From Mucilaginibacter segetis (GTDB lineage: Bacteria; Bacteroidota; Bacteroidia; Sphingobacteriales; Sphingobacteriaceae), in contig NZ_JAEHFW010000001.1 in the NCBI RefSeq assembly GCF_016522075.1, positions 1,364,001 to 1,428,000 on the forward strand: a stretch of 64,000 nucleotides of DNA, given 5' to 3'. The stretch's first letter is position 1; each line of letters opens with the position of its first letter. Both the position numbers and the translations under genes were made by a program. The notes under the pieces were generated by a model, which worked only from the letters and a program-made list of their open reading frames with translations, was not told the DNA's origin and did no database searches. Below are positions 10,501 to 19,200 of this stretch, one piece after another.

Positions 10501-10626
10501 AACAACCTTTACACCTTTACCAAATTTAACCCAAGTTTTGATCCTGAGGTTCAGGAAAACGGTCAGTTTGGTGGTGGCTATCGTAAGCCAAGAGCTTATT
10601 CACTGGGCTTAAATGTTAGTTTCTAA
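7600..10626 (+). CDS. SusC-like TonB-dependent oligosaccharide transporter
   Basis: Outer membrane importer for oligosaccharides, driven by TonB. It has a signal peptide ending near TAFAQQ, a CarboxypepD-regulatory-like beta domain at about 28-110 (VTGVVTDQQGITLPGVTIAV), the TonB box/plug start DVVVVGYGTTKKSDVTGSV, a plug to about 235 (IRVRGLGSR, LKDASSAAIYGSRGANGVI) and a 22-strand barrel ending in NVSF with a C-terminal Phe. Length 1008 is normal. It opens the utilisation locus and precedes its SusD partner by 18 bases. Its expected cargo is manno-oligosaccharides, judged from the GH26 gene downstream. Confidence 0.97.
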   Translation: MRTTFYTKLMCVIFLCMSAVTAFAQQKQVTGVVTDQQGITLPGVTIAVKGTSVRAVTDVKGKFSIELPSPQGTLVFSFIGMQQREVTVGPAQTHVDVVLQNAIRDLNDVVVVGYGTTKKSDVTGSVGSIKGSDLNRTPSGNVDQLLQGKIPGVRVISTSGQPGAGATIRVRGLGSRADANALVVIDGIPLGDAGNIKQVNPDDIESIEVLKDASSAAIYGSRGANGVILITTKRGKTGQARISFNSLTTVSTLGNKLDVFHDPVNEAVISNEARINGGVAPQFVGQEIGGTYYPSVAELRGLDPTKDPWPYNTDWAKLVYRNPISQSYTLSADGGTEKTKYSVSGNYYNEQGLAIKNGYEKYSGRVNLEQKLKDNVTLGVNVISTWTKNYGQGLSVDRSIIFPALNPDGSYFHIGSNDYGNPLQIANEVLNKSKTLDVLSSAYVSWDIIKQLNFKTRISNAYGNSIGDNYQPRDATSSGYQFQGLGTLSNYNSNHLIVENFLTYDDIFAKDHHLNFVAGTSYETSTVRTSSIQGQGFVNDILNDENLAGATTYVVANNSTKTVLESYYGRFNYTYKNRYLLTFTGRVDGSSKFGENNKYAFFPTGALAWKVTEESFMRNIPQISELKVRASYGIVGNQGISPYQSLSLLGSYKYYTDGGFQTGYGPPFFNDGSNVNGKVFNGLGNKSLKWETTRQLDIGLDLGLFNQRVTLTADYYYKHTTDLLRLNQIALSSGYSVIQINDGTIDNKGFELGFNAQILNGGVDWSVGGNFGLNRNKVLQIGGGNDIEAAQGDIEAIRAPLNYYINGQPALVFVGYKYDGVIQETGGVSSVDGTVQKAGDLKYIAGGPLPVGQNGEYIIGNPNPKFTYSFNTALRYKRFDLSAQFYGVYGNDVFNFSKFTPSAQLQRWTPDNPTNLYPSVNSTRVNYSSDWYVEDGSFLRIQNVNLGYTLKSGLIKGISNLRIYFSGNNLYTFTKFNPSFDPEVQENGQFGGGYRKPRAYSLGLNVSF

Positions 10627-10644
10627 TTATTAATATCAACAAAC

Positions 10645-12150
10645 ATGAAAAAATTTAGATATATAGCGTTGGTTTTGGCCGCAACAGCCTTTACCTCCTG
10701 TAAAAAACAGCTGGAAGAAAAGCCATACGGGTTTCTTTCAACCGAGAACTTTTACCAAACCGAAGCGGATGCGAATTCGGCATTGATATATGCTTATTCC
10801 ATCCTCCCGGATCTGGATTACTATTCACGTAATTTTATTACCCTAACAGAAGCACCTACCGAGGATATTGAGATAGCAGCAGGTAAAGCAGCTGACAACG
10901 TACTGCTTGATAAATTGGCGGTTACCTCGGTAAACGGTACGCTACGACCTGGCTTTCAGTTACCTTATGTGGGTATTAACCGCGCCAATCTGGTAATTAC
11001 GTATGTGCCCGCTATCACTTCCATGAGCGATGCGGCAAAGAACGAAATATTGGGAGAAGCTTACACCCTGCGGGCATTGCATTATTTTAACCTGGTAAGG
11101 TTGTTTGGCGCAGTACCCATGCACCTGGAGCCTGTTGATGATCCGAGCAAAACTAATTTGCCAAAATCATCCATGAAGGATATTTATGATCAGATTATAG
11201 ATGATCTGACTAAAGCCTCGGGTATGATGGATCAGGTGAGAAGACTTGGTCGTGTAAATCAGGTAGGGGCGTGGGGTTTATTGTCCAAAGTGTATCTGAC
11301 ATTAGCCTCAGCAAAAGCAACTGGTTCACCGGGTTACGATTTTGTAACCAATGCTGACGAAATGTATGCCAAAGCTAAGGAGTATTCAGGCATGGTAGTA
11401 AATAACCAAACCGTTTATGGCTTAGATCCTGACCTGGTTGCTATATATGATGTAAACAAGAAGTCAGGTCCGGAGCATTTATGGGATGCCTCTGCAGATC
11501 GTACAGGTACTAATGAAGGGCTATATTCAAAACTGCCAAAAATGTTTATGCCTAACCTGAATTTCAGGTTGCCAAATGGTGTATTTGTACCCGGGGGCTT
11601 TAACGAGTTTTTAACAGAGCCCGCACTTTACAATAGTTTTGATGATAATGATAAACGTAAAACTCAGCTTATTATATCAACTATATATGACGTAAACGGT
11701 GGTAATTCAGGAACCGGCCCGACTCAAAATTTGAGTATTACAGATTCTTACACCCGTCCGTTCAGTAATAAATTCAATGATTCGGGCTGGCAGGCAGGCG
11801 ACCAAACCAGTTGTAATACACCTATTTTGCGTTACTCAGATGTATTATTAGTATATGCCGAAGCAAGCGGTCCTACAGCAGAGGGTTATAATGCTGTTAA
11901 TGCTATCCGTAACCGTGCAGGCTTAGGAAATTTACCACCGGCTTTAACTGTGCAGCAGTTCCGCGACGCGGTATTGCAGGAAAGATCATGGGAGCTGTGC
12001 TTTGAAGGGCAGCGTTTGTTTGACTTGCGCAGAACACATAATATGGAAAATATATTGGTGAATAAATATGGTAAAACCATTACAGGTGATCCGTACTTTT
12101 TCCCAATCCCGCAATCAGAGGTTGACAGAAACCCCAATTTGAACAACTAA
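10645..12150 (+). CDS. SusD/RagB-like glycan-binding lipoprotein
   Basis: Surface lipoprotein that caps the SusC barrel and hands glycan to it. The signal peptide ends in lipobox FTSC (Cys19). The SusD fold is shown by the TPR-like helices (AYTLRALHYFNLVRLFGAVPM), the signature NAIRNRAGL, and the tail ERSWELCFEGQRLFDLRRT with the closing YFFPIPQSEVDRNPNLNN. Length 501 is typical. It follows susC by 18 bases and precedes another surface lipoprotein by 14 bases, so the three form one operon. Confidence 0.96.
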   Translation: MKKFRYIALVLAATAFTSCKKQLEEKPYGFLSTENFYQTEADANSALIYAYSILPDLDYYSRNFITLTEAPTEDIEIAAGKAADNVLLDKLAVTSVNGTLRPGFQLPYVGINRANLVITYVPAITSMSDAAKNEILGEAYTLRALHYFNLVRLFGAVPMHLEPVDDPSKTNLPKSSMKDIYDQIIDDLTKASGMMDQVRRLGRVNQVGAWGLLSKVYLTLASAKATGSPGYDFVTNADEMYAKAKEYSGMVVNNQTVYGLDPDLVAIYDVNKKSGPEHLWDASADRTGTNEGLYSKLPKMFMPNLNFRLPNGVFVPGGFNEFLTEPALYNSFDDNDKRKTQLIISTIYDVNGGNSGTGPTQNLSITDSYTRPFSNKFNDSGWQAGDQTSCNTPILRYSDVLLVYAEASGPTAEGYNAVNAIRNRAGLGNLPPALTVQQFRDAVLQERSWELCFEGQRLFDLRRTHNMENILVNKYGKTITGDPYFFPIPQSEVDRNPNLNN

Positions 12151-12164
12151 TTAAATAAACCGAC

Positions 12165-13079
12165 ATGAAACGTATAAATTATATATTCATACTGGCTGTA
12201 TTGTTTTTTACAGCATGTAAAAAAGATCCCTCAGAGGGGATACAAAGCCATGAGCGCGCCATTGAAGCGGTTACACTTGGCGAAGGGTATGTGCAGGTTG
12301 GTCCTGCTGTAGTTGACAGGCCCAACGCAACGGTTACCGTAAGGGTGCTGGTACAAAACGGAACCACCTTTAATAATGTGGTGGCCAATATACAACCCTC
12401 ATATAAGGCAACAGTTAGCCCGGCATCAGGTACTGCTGTAGATTTTGCAGCCTCTGATAATAGGACTACCTATACTGTAACATCTGAAACAGGGGAAACC
12501 CGCGACTGGACAGTGATATTGCAACCATTTACGGAAGCATTATTAGGTACATTTACCATACAGGATTATACCCTGTACGGAGGTACTGGTCCTCAATATG
12601 GTGGTGGTGCGGTATTTAATCTGGCTACCAAATCCGTTTGGCCTGCAGACGGCCCCGGTGTAGAATATGATAATACACTCACCTTTACTTACACCGGAGT
12701 AACATCAGACGGTAATACACAAGGCGATATCGTTAATAATGCTGGCCCGGATGGCTTGTACGCAAACTTTGTATATAACAAAAACCCGGTTACCGATGTG
12801 AACGACAGATACAGGGTTATTCCAAAAGGTAATGGCAAGTGGCTTCACAACTACTCTGATAATACCGTTACGTTTACTTTTGCCGACGGTACTACAAAAA
12901 AATGTACGTTCGATGGTGCAGGAACGGTTGATCTGGGTAATGGTAAATCAAAAACCATTACGGATAACGCCTTTACATTTGCCCTGTCGGGAGCTGATGA
13001 CTACGGGAATATTTATTCAGATTATGATAAAATAGTGAAACGTCCGTACAAATTGTGGGTGGATGTTAAAAAACAATAA
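12165..13079 (+). CDS. Surface lipoprotein in SusE/SusF position
   Basis: Lipoprotein with signal peptide and lipobox FFTAC (Cys18). The N-terminal beta-sandwich (VQVGPAVVDRPNATVTVRVLVQNG, then TYTVTSETGETRDWTVIL) looks like the DUF5018-type domains found in surface glycan-binding lipoproteins; the rest is rich in Gly, Thr and aromatic residues. Its place directly after susC-susD matches that of SusE/SusF-type accessory binding proteins. No catalytic motif is visible. Carbohydrate binding is inferred from position and not from a recognised fold in the C-terminal half. Confidence 0.75.
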   Translation: MKRINYIFILAVLFFTACKKDPSEGIQSHERAIEAVTLGEGYVQVGPAVVDRPNATVTVRVLVQNGTTFNNVVANIQPSYKATVSPASGTAVDFAASDNRTTYTVTSETGETRDWTVILQPFTEALLGTFTIQDYTLYGGTGPQYGGGAVFNLATKSVWPADGPGVEYDNTLTFTYTGVTSDGNTQGDIVNNAGPDGLYANFVYNKNPVTDVNDRYRVIPKGNGKWLHNYSDNTVTFTFADGTTKKCTFDGAGTVDLGNGKSKTITDNAFTFALSGADDYGNIYSDYDKIVKRPYKLWVDVKKQ

Positions 13080-13103
13080 AACATTATAATTCTATAGGGT
13101 GAG

Positions 13104-13129
13104 CAGGTGTGTTAACGTTAACACACCTG
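13104..13129 (+). terminator. Perfect palindrome after the susCD operon
   Basis: CAGGTGTGTTAAC is followed immediately by its exact complement, a 26-base palindrome 25 bases after the lipoprotein stop. The following TTATAAAA is not a strong T-tract. It may end or attenuate the susCD message before the glycosidase genes, or protect the 3' end. Confidence 0.5.
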
Positions 13130-13260
13130 TTATAAAACTCTAAATATCCCCGGCCCTGATGGTTAATATATTAAATAATAAATCTTTAGCCGGACCCGAT
13201 ATGCCCGGTGTAATCAATCACAGTTCAGCATTTAAAAGCTGGCTGAAAAATTCGTCACCC

Positions 13261-14319
13261 ATGAGAAAAACAATAGTTTCTTCCATATTTATACTGGCTT
13301 TGGCATTTGCATTTTTCGCTTGCCGAAAAACAAAAGAACCCGTTTTTTCCAATAATAACGGAAATGGTTCCACTAACGGAAATACCGAAACCCCCGTAAT
13401 AACTAACACGCCGTTTAAAATGCTAAAATATTTGTATACCATATCCGGCTCAAAAACGGTAAGTGGTATTCATAACCGCGAACCAATTACTTCGCCTGCC
13501 GCGTGGACAGATCATGCCAAAAACGTTACCGGTAAATATGCCGGCCTGTGGAGCAGCGATTTTATGTTTCAGGCGGATAATATTAAAAACAGGCAGGTAA
13601 TGATTGATGAGGCCGTTAATGAATTTAACAAAGGCGCCCTGGTCAACATTATGTGGCACTCCTGTAACCCGGCTTTGGGTGAACCCTGCGAGTTTGATGA
13701 CAAAGGTGTAAAAAGCAAACTTACTGATGCGCAATGGACCGAATTGCTGACAGATGGTACGGAGATCAATTCTAAATGGAAACTTTTAGTAGATGAAGTG
13801 TGCGTGTATCTGCAGCAGCTTAAAGATAAAAATGTAGAAGTGTTGTGGCGCCCATATCATGAGATGAATCAGGGCGCGTTTTGGTGGGGCGGAAGACCCG
13901 GTGCTAACGGAACGCGTAAGTTATATCAGCAACTGCATGATTACATGACCAAAACCAAAGGACTTACCAACCTGATATGGGTTTGGGATGTGCAGGATTT
14001 TGGTAGCCTTGCGTCTGATGTAGATTCTTATAATCCCGGTGATGATTACTGGGATGTTGCCGCACTTGATGTTTATGATGGCAGCGGATACACCAAAACT
14101 AAGTATGACATCATGGTTAAAGCGGCGAACGGTAAACCAATAGCAATAGGTGAGTGCGATAAATTACCAACATCAGATATATTATACACACAGCCTAAAT
14201 GGACATTCTTCATGAGCTGGTCGGAACTAACCTTCTCGGCAAATACCGATGCGCAGGTTAATACACTGTATAACTCAGCAAATGTAATAACGCTGGATAA
14301 GATGCCCGGATGGAAATAG
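13261..14319 (+). CDS. GH26 endo-beta-mannanase lipoprotein
   Basis: Endo-1,4-beta-mannanase of glycoside hydrolase family 26, probably on the cell surface. Starting at 13261 gives MRKTIVSSIFILAL with lipobox FFAC (Cys21); an in-frame ATG at 13159 would add 34 residues ahead of the signal peptide and is unlikely. After a Gly/Asn/Thr linker the TIM barrel begins (YLYTISGSKTVSGIHNRE). The acid/base Glu201 is in WRPYHEMN and the nucleophile Glu298 in AIGECDKLP, both typical of GH26. About 352 residues. It lies 30 bases before the next glycosidase and fixes the likely substrate of the locus as beta-mannan or galacto/glucomannan. Confidence 0.92.
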   Translation: MRKTIVSSIFILALAFAFFACRKTKEPVFSNNNGNGSTNGNTETPVITNTPFKMLKYLYTISGSKTVSGIHNREPITSPAAWTDHAKNVTGKYAGLWSSDFMFQADNIKNRQVMIDEAVNEFNKGALVNIMWHSCNPALGEPCEFDDKGVKSKLTDAQWTELLTDGTEINSKWKLLVDEVCVYLQQLKDKNVEVLWRPYHEMNQGAFWWGGRPGANGTRKLYQQLHDYMTKTKGLTNLIWVWDVQDFGSLASDVDSYNPGDDYWDVAALDVYDGSGYTKTKYDIMVKAANGKPIAIGECDKLPTSDILYTQPKWTFFMSWSELTFSANTDAQVNTLYNSANVITLDKMPGWK

Positions 14320-14349
14320 AATAATAAAGTGTAATAAATTTTATCCAAA

Positions 14350-16041
14350 ATGAAATTAATTTACAAAGCAGGTGTAGGTTTGTTGTTTTTATTGCAGCTG
14401 CGAATAGCAGCAGCGCAACAAAAGCAAAGCAGCATTACTTATAAACTGCTAAATAATAAGGTTGTTGAGTTTGAGAGATCGGAGTGGGATATTAATTTAT
14501 CCGCTCCATTTTCAAACCCTTACGATCAGCAGCAAATAAGTTTAGATATGCTGCTCATCAGCCCGTCCGGCAAACCGCTGTATCTTCCCTGTTATTTTGA
14601 GGGAGGTAGTAGCGCCGCTTCTGTATGGAAGGCTCGCTTTACGCCGCAGGAGGCCGGAGAATATAGCTATCATTTTACCTTAAAAAGTAAAAACGGTGAG
14701 GCGGAGAGCGCCAGCGGTACATTTACCGCCGCGGCATCAACAAAGCAAGGCTTCTTACACAAAAACAACTTGTGGACGTTTAAATTTGATAATGGAGACC
14801 TTTTTCGGGGCATAGGCGAAAACGTAGGGTGGGAGTCGCGTTCATTCGAGAACCCTAAATGGACTTACAATTATCTGTTACCCACGCTCTCAAAAAACGG
14901 CGCGAATTTTTTCCGCACCTGGATGAGCTACTGGAATTTGCCGCTTGAGTGGCAAAAGGTACGTTCAACCAAAAGGTATAAAAACACCGATGAATATTTT
15001 AATCCTGGCGGAATTAAGCGGATGGATCAACTGGTAAATATGGCCGACTCGCTGCATTTGTATTTTATGCTCACTATGGACTGGCATGGCTTGCTTATTG
15101 AAAATGGTGGATGGAAAAGTAGCCCTTATAACGCGTTAAACGGCGGCCCTTGCAAAACACCGACTGACTTTTTTACAAACGGTGCGGCTCGGGATAGATA
15201 TAAAAATAAGCTGCGTTATATAGTAGCACGCTGGGGGTATAGCCCAAATATTGCCGCTTTTGAATTTTTTAACGAGATTGATAATGCAGCATATACAGCA
15301 GCCGACAGTGTGCTGATACCTCAAGAAGCAATTACCGAATGGCATATTGAAATGAGCAGGTATTTAAAGGATATTGATCCGTACAAGCACTTAGTCACTA
15401 CCAGTATATCTCATAGGGATATTATTGGTCTGAACTCCATTGCGTATATTGATTTTAATCAGAAACATATTTATAAGCATACTGAAAAAATACCCGGTAT
15501 CTATCCGGATTATATACAAACTTTTGGTAAACCTTATGTGGTAGGTGAGTTTGGCTACCGGTGGGAAGATGATGATCCTAAATATGCGAAGGAGGCCGAT
15601 TACGATTATAAGCGAGGATTGTGGTATGGCATGTTTAGTCCTACTCCTGTATTGCCTATGAGTTGGTGGTGGGAGTTGTTTGATGACCAAAATATGACAC
15701 CTTATTTTAAGGGAGTACGTGCCATAAGCGATATGATGCTAAAGGCCGGCAACGGTAAATTTGAACAGTTGCAAATAACTGCGGGATATCTGCATAGCCA
15801 GGCTGTAAAATGCGGAGATTCATCATTTGCATACCTGTTAAATAACACTAAGCGGCAAATAAAAGCTGCTGTATCAATGGATTATAACGGTAGTAAGGAT
15901 GCAGTAGTAAAAGTGTTTTATCCCTCGTCCGGTAAAACAAATGCGATAGCCAATTTTAAAATAAGCGATGGTCATATCATTATCCCCGACTTTGAATTAA
16001 ATGCTGAACAGGAAGCAGTGTTAATAATTTCGTTAAAATAA
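14350..16041 (+). CDS. DUF5060 plus TIM-barrel glycoside hydrolase
   Basis: Secreted glycosidase with signal peptide to about residue 22. Residues 28-128 form a beta-sandwich of the DUF5060 type (RSEWDINLSAPFSNPYD, TPQEAGEYSYHFTL). Residues 140-470 are a (beta/alpha)8 barrel like clan GH-A: acid/base Glu309 in FEFFNE and nucleophile Glu400 in YVVGEFGYRW. A C-terminal beta domain completes 563 residues. It resembles GH5-like enzymes without a clear subfamily. Paired with the GH26 mannanase, it may act as mannosidase or on a side-chained mannan; specificity cannot be read from the sequence. Confidence 0.82.
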   Translation: MKLIYKAGVGLLFLLQLRIAAAQQKQSSITYKLLNNKVVEFERSEWDINLSAPFSNPYDQQQISLDMLLISPSGKPLYLPCYFEGGSSAASVWKARFTPQEAGEYSYHFTLKSKNGEAESASGTFTAAASTKQGFLHKNNLWTFKFDNGDLFRGIGENVGWESRSFENPKWTYNYLLPTLSKNGANFFRTWMSYWNLPLEWQKVRSTKRYKNTDEYFNPGGIKRMDQLVNMADSLHLYFMLTMDWHGLLIENGGWKSSPYNALNGGPCKTPTDFFTNGAARDRYKNKLRYIVARWGYSPNIAAFEFFNEIDNAAYTAADSVLIPQEAITEWHIEMSRYLKDIDPYKHLVTTSISHRDIIGLNSIAYIDFNQKHIYKHTEKIPGIYPDYIQTFGKPYVVGEFGYRWEDDDPKYAKEADYDYKRGLWYGMFSPTPVLPMSWWWELFDDQNMTPYFKGVRAISDMMLKAGNGKFEQLQITAGYLHSQAVKCGDSSFAYLLNNTKRQIKAAVSMDYNGSKDAVVKVFYPSSGKTNAIANFKISDGHIIIPDFELNAEQEAVLIISLK

Positions 16042-16080
16042 TGCCTTTATCTTAAGATAGTGCTGTCCAAAATAGTATAA

Positions 16081-16140
16081 TGCTGTAAAGTAAAAATGTT
16101 GTTTCAATCTTCCTGAAATGACATTTTTACTAATACAGCA
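16081..16140 (+). repeat. 60-base inverted repeat between glycosidase and HTCS
   Basis: Three stacked complementary arms: TGCTGTA (16081-16087) with TACAGCA (16134-16140), GTAAAAATGT (16090-16099) with ACATTTTTAC (16121-16130), and TTTCA with TGAAA around a 7-base loop. A 10-base direct repeat, AAAATAGTAT, stands on each side (16069-16078 and 16153-16162). There is no T-tract. It could be a transcript end, a regulatory RNA structure, or a relic of a small mobile element. Confidence 0.6.
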
Positions 16141-16277
16141 CTGGTAAATGTTAAAATAGTATTAGTTTGTTGATGCCTAAATTGCTTAATTTGTTAAATC
16201 AATTATAAAAAGAGGCACATTGTATACACCCATACATGGCCTTTCCGGTTTTTAGGATCTAACTAATTAAGGCGAAT

Positions 16278-19200
16278 ATGAGATACCTGTATACTTTAAT
16301 GGTTTTTGCGGGATTAGTGTTGTGCAGTACCAAAAGTAAAGCTCAGTACACTTACCAGCAAATTGATAACAGCACCGGGCTATCAAACAGTTGCATAAAT
16401 TCCATCTATCAGGATTCCGATAACATAGTTTGGTTCGGCACCTGGGACGGACTAAATTATTACGATGGTAATAACATACATGTTTTTAATTATGAAAAGG
16501 CCGGTAGTAAAAGCGCAATTGCAAGTAATGTTATTTATCAGATAACCGGAGATAATAACCGTAATATATGGGTAGGAACCGTTCAGGGGCTATCGCGATT
16601 CAATAAAAACACCGGAGATTTTACCAATTATTTTTATAACAGTAAAAAGGTAGTAACCAATGGTTATACCGTATCTGTTGACAAGGATAATGATATATAT
16701 GCCGCTCGCCGTAACAGTTCACAGCTTTATCATTATAACGCCCAAAAAGATACGTTCGAGACGGTAAATATTCAGGGTTTAAAAAACTTTATGCTGCTGC
16801 GTATACTGTTTGATGACAACGGTGTACTATGGTTACTAAAAGATGACGGGATTTTAGAGGCGTTCAAAAAAACTGCCGCGGGCTTTGAGGCATTAAAGCA
16901 ATTTTCGTCGGTTGATAATGTTGACAATGTATTTTTTACTAATCATCAGATATTTTACGCTACTAAAACCGGAGAACTTAATCGGATAACAACCAACTTT
17001 CAAAAGCAAAAACTGTTACAACTGCCGCATGAAGTACGCTCCATGAGCTTTTTTAAACAGCACTATGTTTTCGCGTGGTCGTCAAAAGGGATAGGGGAGT
17101 ACGACCAGCAATTCAAACCATCAAATACAATTGCCAGCCAGATACCTGTTCTGCAAAATGTAAGAACCACCTCGTTAATGAATGATGCCACCAACCTGTT
17201 ATGGTTCGGTACTGATGGTAATGGTGTACTTAAGGTAGCTAAAAAGGAAAACTACTTTGGTATTGTGCAAAAGCAGCCAAACGGGCAGTCGTTCCATATA
17301 CCGGTTAGGGCTTTTTCCGAGATCAATAACGAATTGTGGATAGGCACAAAGGGTAATGGTATTATCACTATTAAAGATTGGGGTACCAAAAATGTAGCCT
17401 TTTCTACTATCCAGTCCTTCCATACCAATGTAGATTTGTTGGATAATTGTGTGTATGCCATTGAAAAAGGTAACGACGGTTTGGCCTATATTGGCAGCGA
17501 TGCGCCGGGGGTTACACTTTATAACTTAAAGGACAAAACCTTTATAAGATGGGATGATATCATTAATAGTAAAAATTACCCTACGTTCGGTTCGGTGCAT
17601 TGTATACTGTCTGATAAGGATGGTTCGGTATGGCTGGGACTTAATGAGAGCGGGTTGGTGCATTTAAAACTGGCTAAAACTAATGAGGGCAAGGTGAAAA
17701 TAGAATACCTGAAACGGTATAAATACACAGGTAATGATAAAGGCCCCGCGGCCGACGTTATTTATACACTTGCACAGGGGAGTGATGATAGAATTTGGAT
17801 AGGGTGCCGTTATGGAGGCTTAAGTGTTTTTAACAAAAAACTAAACCGCTTCAAAACTTTTAAAGCGGCAACATATAAAGGCAGCTTGTCTAACAACGAT
17901 GTGCTGTCAGTTTATATTGATAAAGCAAAACGGTTATGGGTGGGTACAAGTTTCGGGCTTAATTGGATTGATGAGGCAGAAGCCGGTAGATCGGCACACC
18001 CTGTATTTGAAAAACTGAATACCTCAAGCGGTTTGCCCAATAATACTATACATGCTATAAATGAGGATAATGAGCACAATATTTGGATAAGTACCAACAA
18101 GGGCCTTGCAAAGATCAATCCTGAAAAATTAAAGATAGTTCATTACAAAGAGTCGGACGGCTTACAGAGTGATGAGTTTAGCGACAACGCAGTTTGGAAG
18201 GATAAAAAGGGCGTATTATATTTTGGTGGTATATACGGGTTTAACTATTTTTTACCTCAAAATATACACGTAAGTAACGAGCAGCCGCATCTGTTGATAT
18301 CTGATATGCAGTTTGCCGGAAAAAACACACCTGAACGTGGATTAAGGGTGCTCACTAAAAACGGCTCATCTATAAACCGGCATTACGTTTTAAAGCCTCA
18401 GGATAATTATTTCGAACTTAACCTGCAACCCATTACCTATACTAACTCGCAAAAATGCCAGTATGCCTATTTCTTAGAAGGGGCAGATAAAGGGTGGCAC
18501 TTTATAGGTAAGCGCGAAAAGATAATTTACAACAACCTGCCGCCCGGCGATTATACGTTGAGGATAAAATGGTCTAACGGGGAAGGAGCCTGGACGCCCG
18601 GAGTTACTGCTTTTACCGTTACAGTAAAACAATACTGGTGGCTCACACCGTGGGCTTTTATGATTTATCTGGCTATAATATCAGCAGGAGCATACCTGCT
18701 GATCCGTTATCGCCGGAATAAATTCCTGATGGAGCATGAATTAAAAATGGAACACATGCTGCGTAAAAAGGATGAAGACCTGCACCAGGAACAGTTAAAC
18801 TTTTTTACCAATATAGCCCATGAACTGCAAACGCCTTTAACCCTGATATTAGGTTCGTTAGAGAGGTATTTATTTAAGTCTAAAAAAGCAGACCAGCAGC
18901 AAAGTGGAAACAACTTTTTATCTATTGTTAAACAGGAAGCCTCGCGTCTGCATTTTTTGGTTCATCAATTACTGGAGTTCCGCAAAGCGGAATCGGGCCA
19001 GTTGCAGAACCACTATAGCTATTTTAATATCTCCGAACTATTAGCTAACCGGGCGGGATTATTTAATGCCCTGGTAGAGCAAAAAGAGCTTGATTTTTCG
19101 TGCCATATAGAGGAAGGCATAGATATGTGGATGGATAAAGATAAACTGGAAAAGATCATCTTTAACTTGTTATCAAACGCGTTTAAACACTGCGAAAACA

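Noticed and set aside
13159..13260. 34-residue extension of the GH26 protein
   Set aside because: It would precede a complete lipoprotein signal peptide that starts at 13261.
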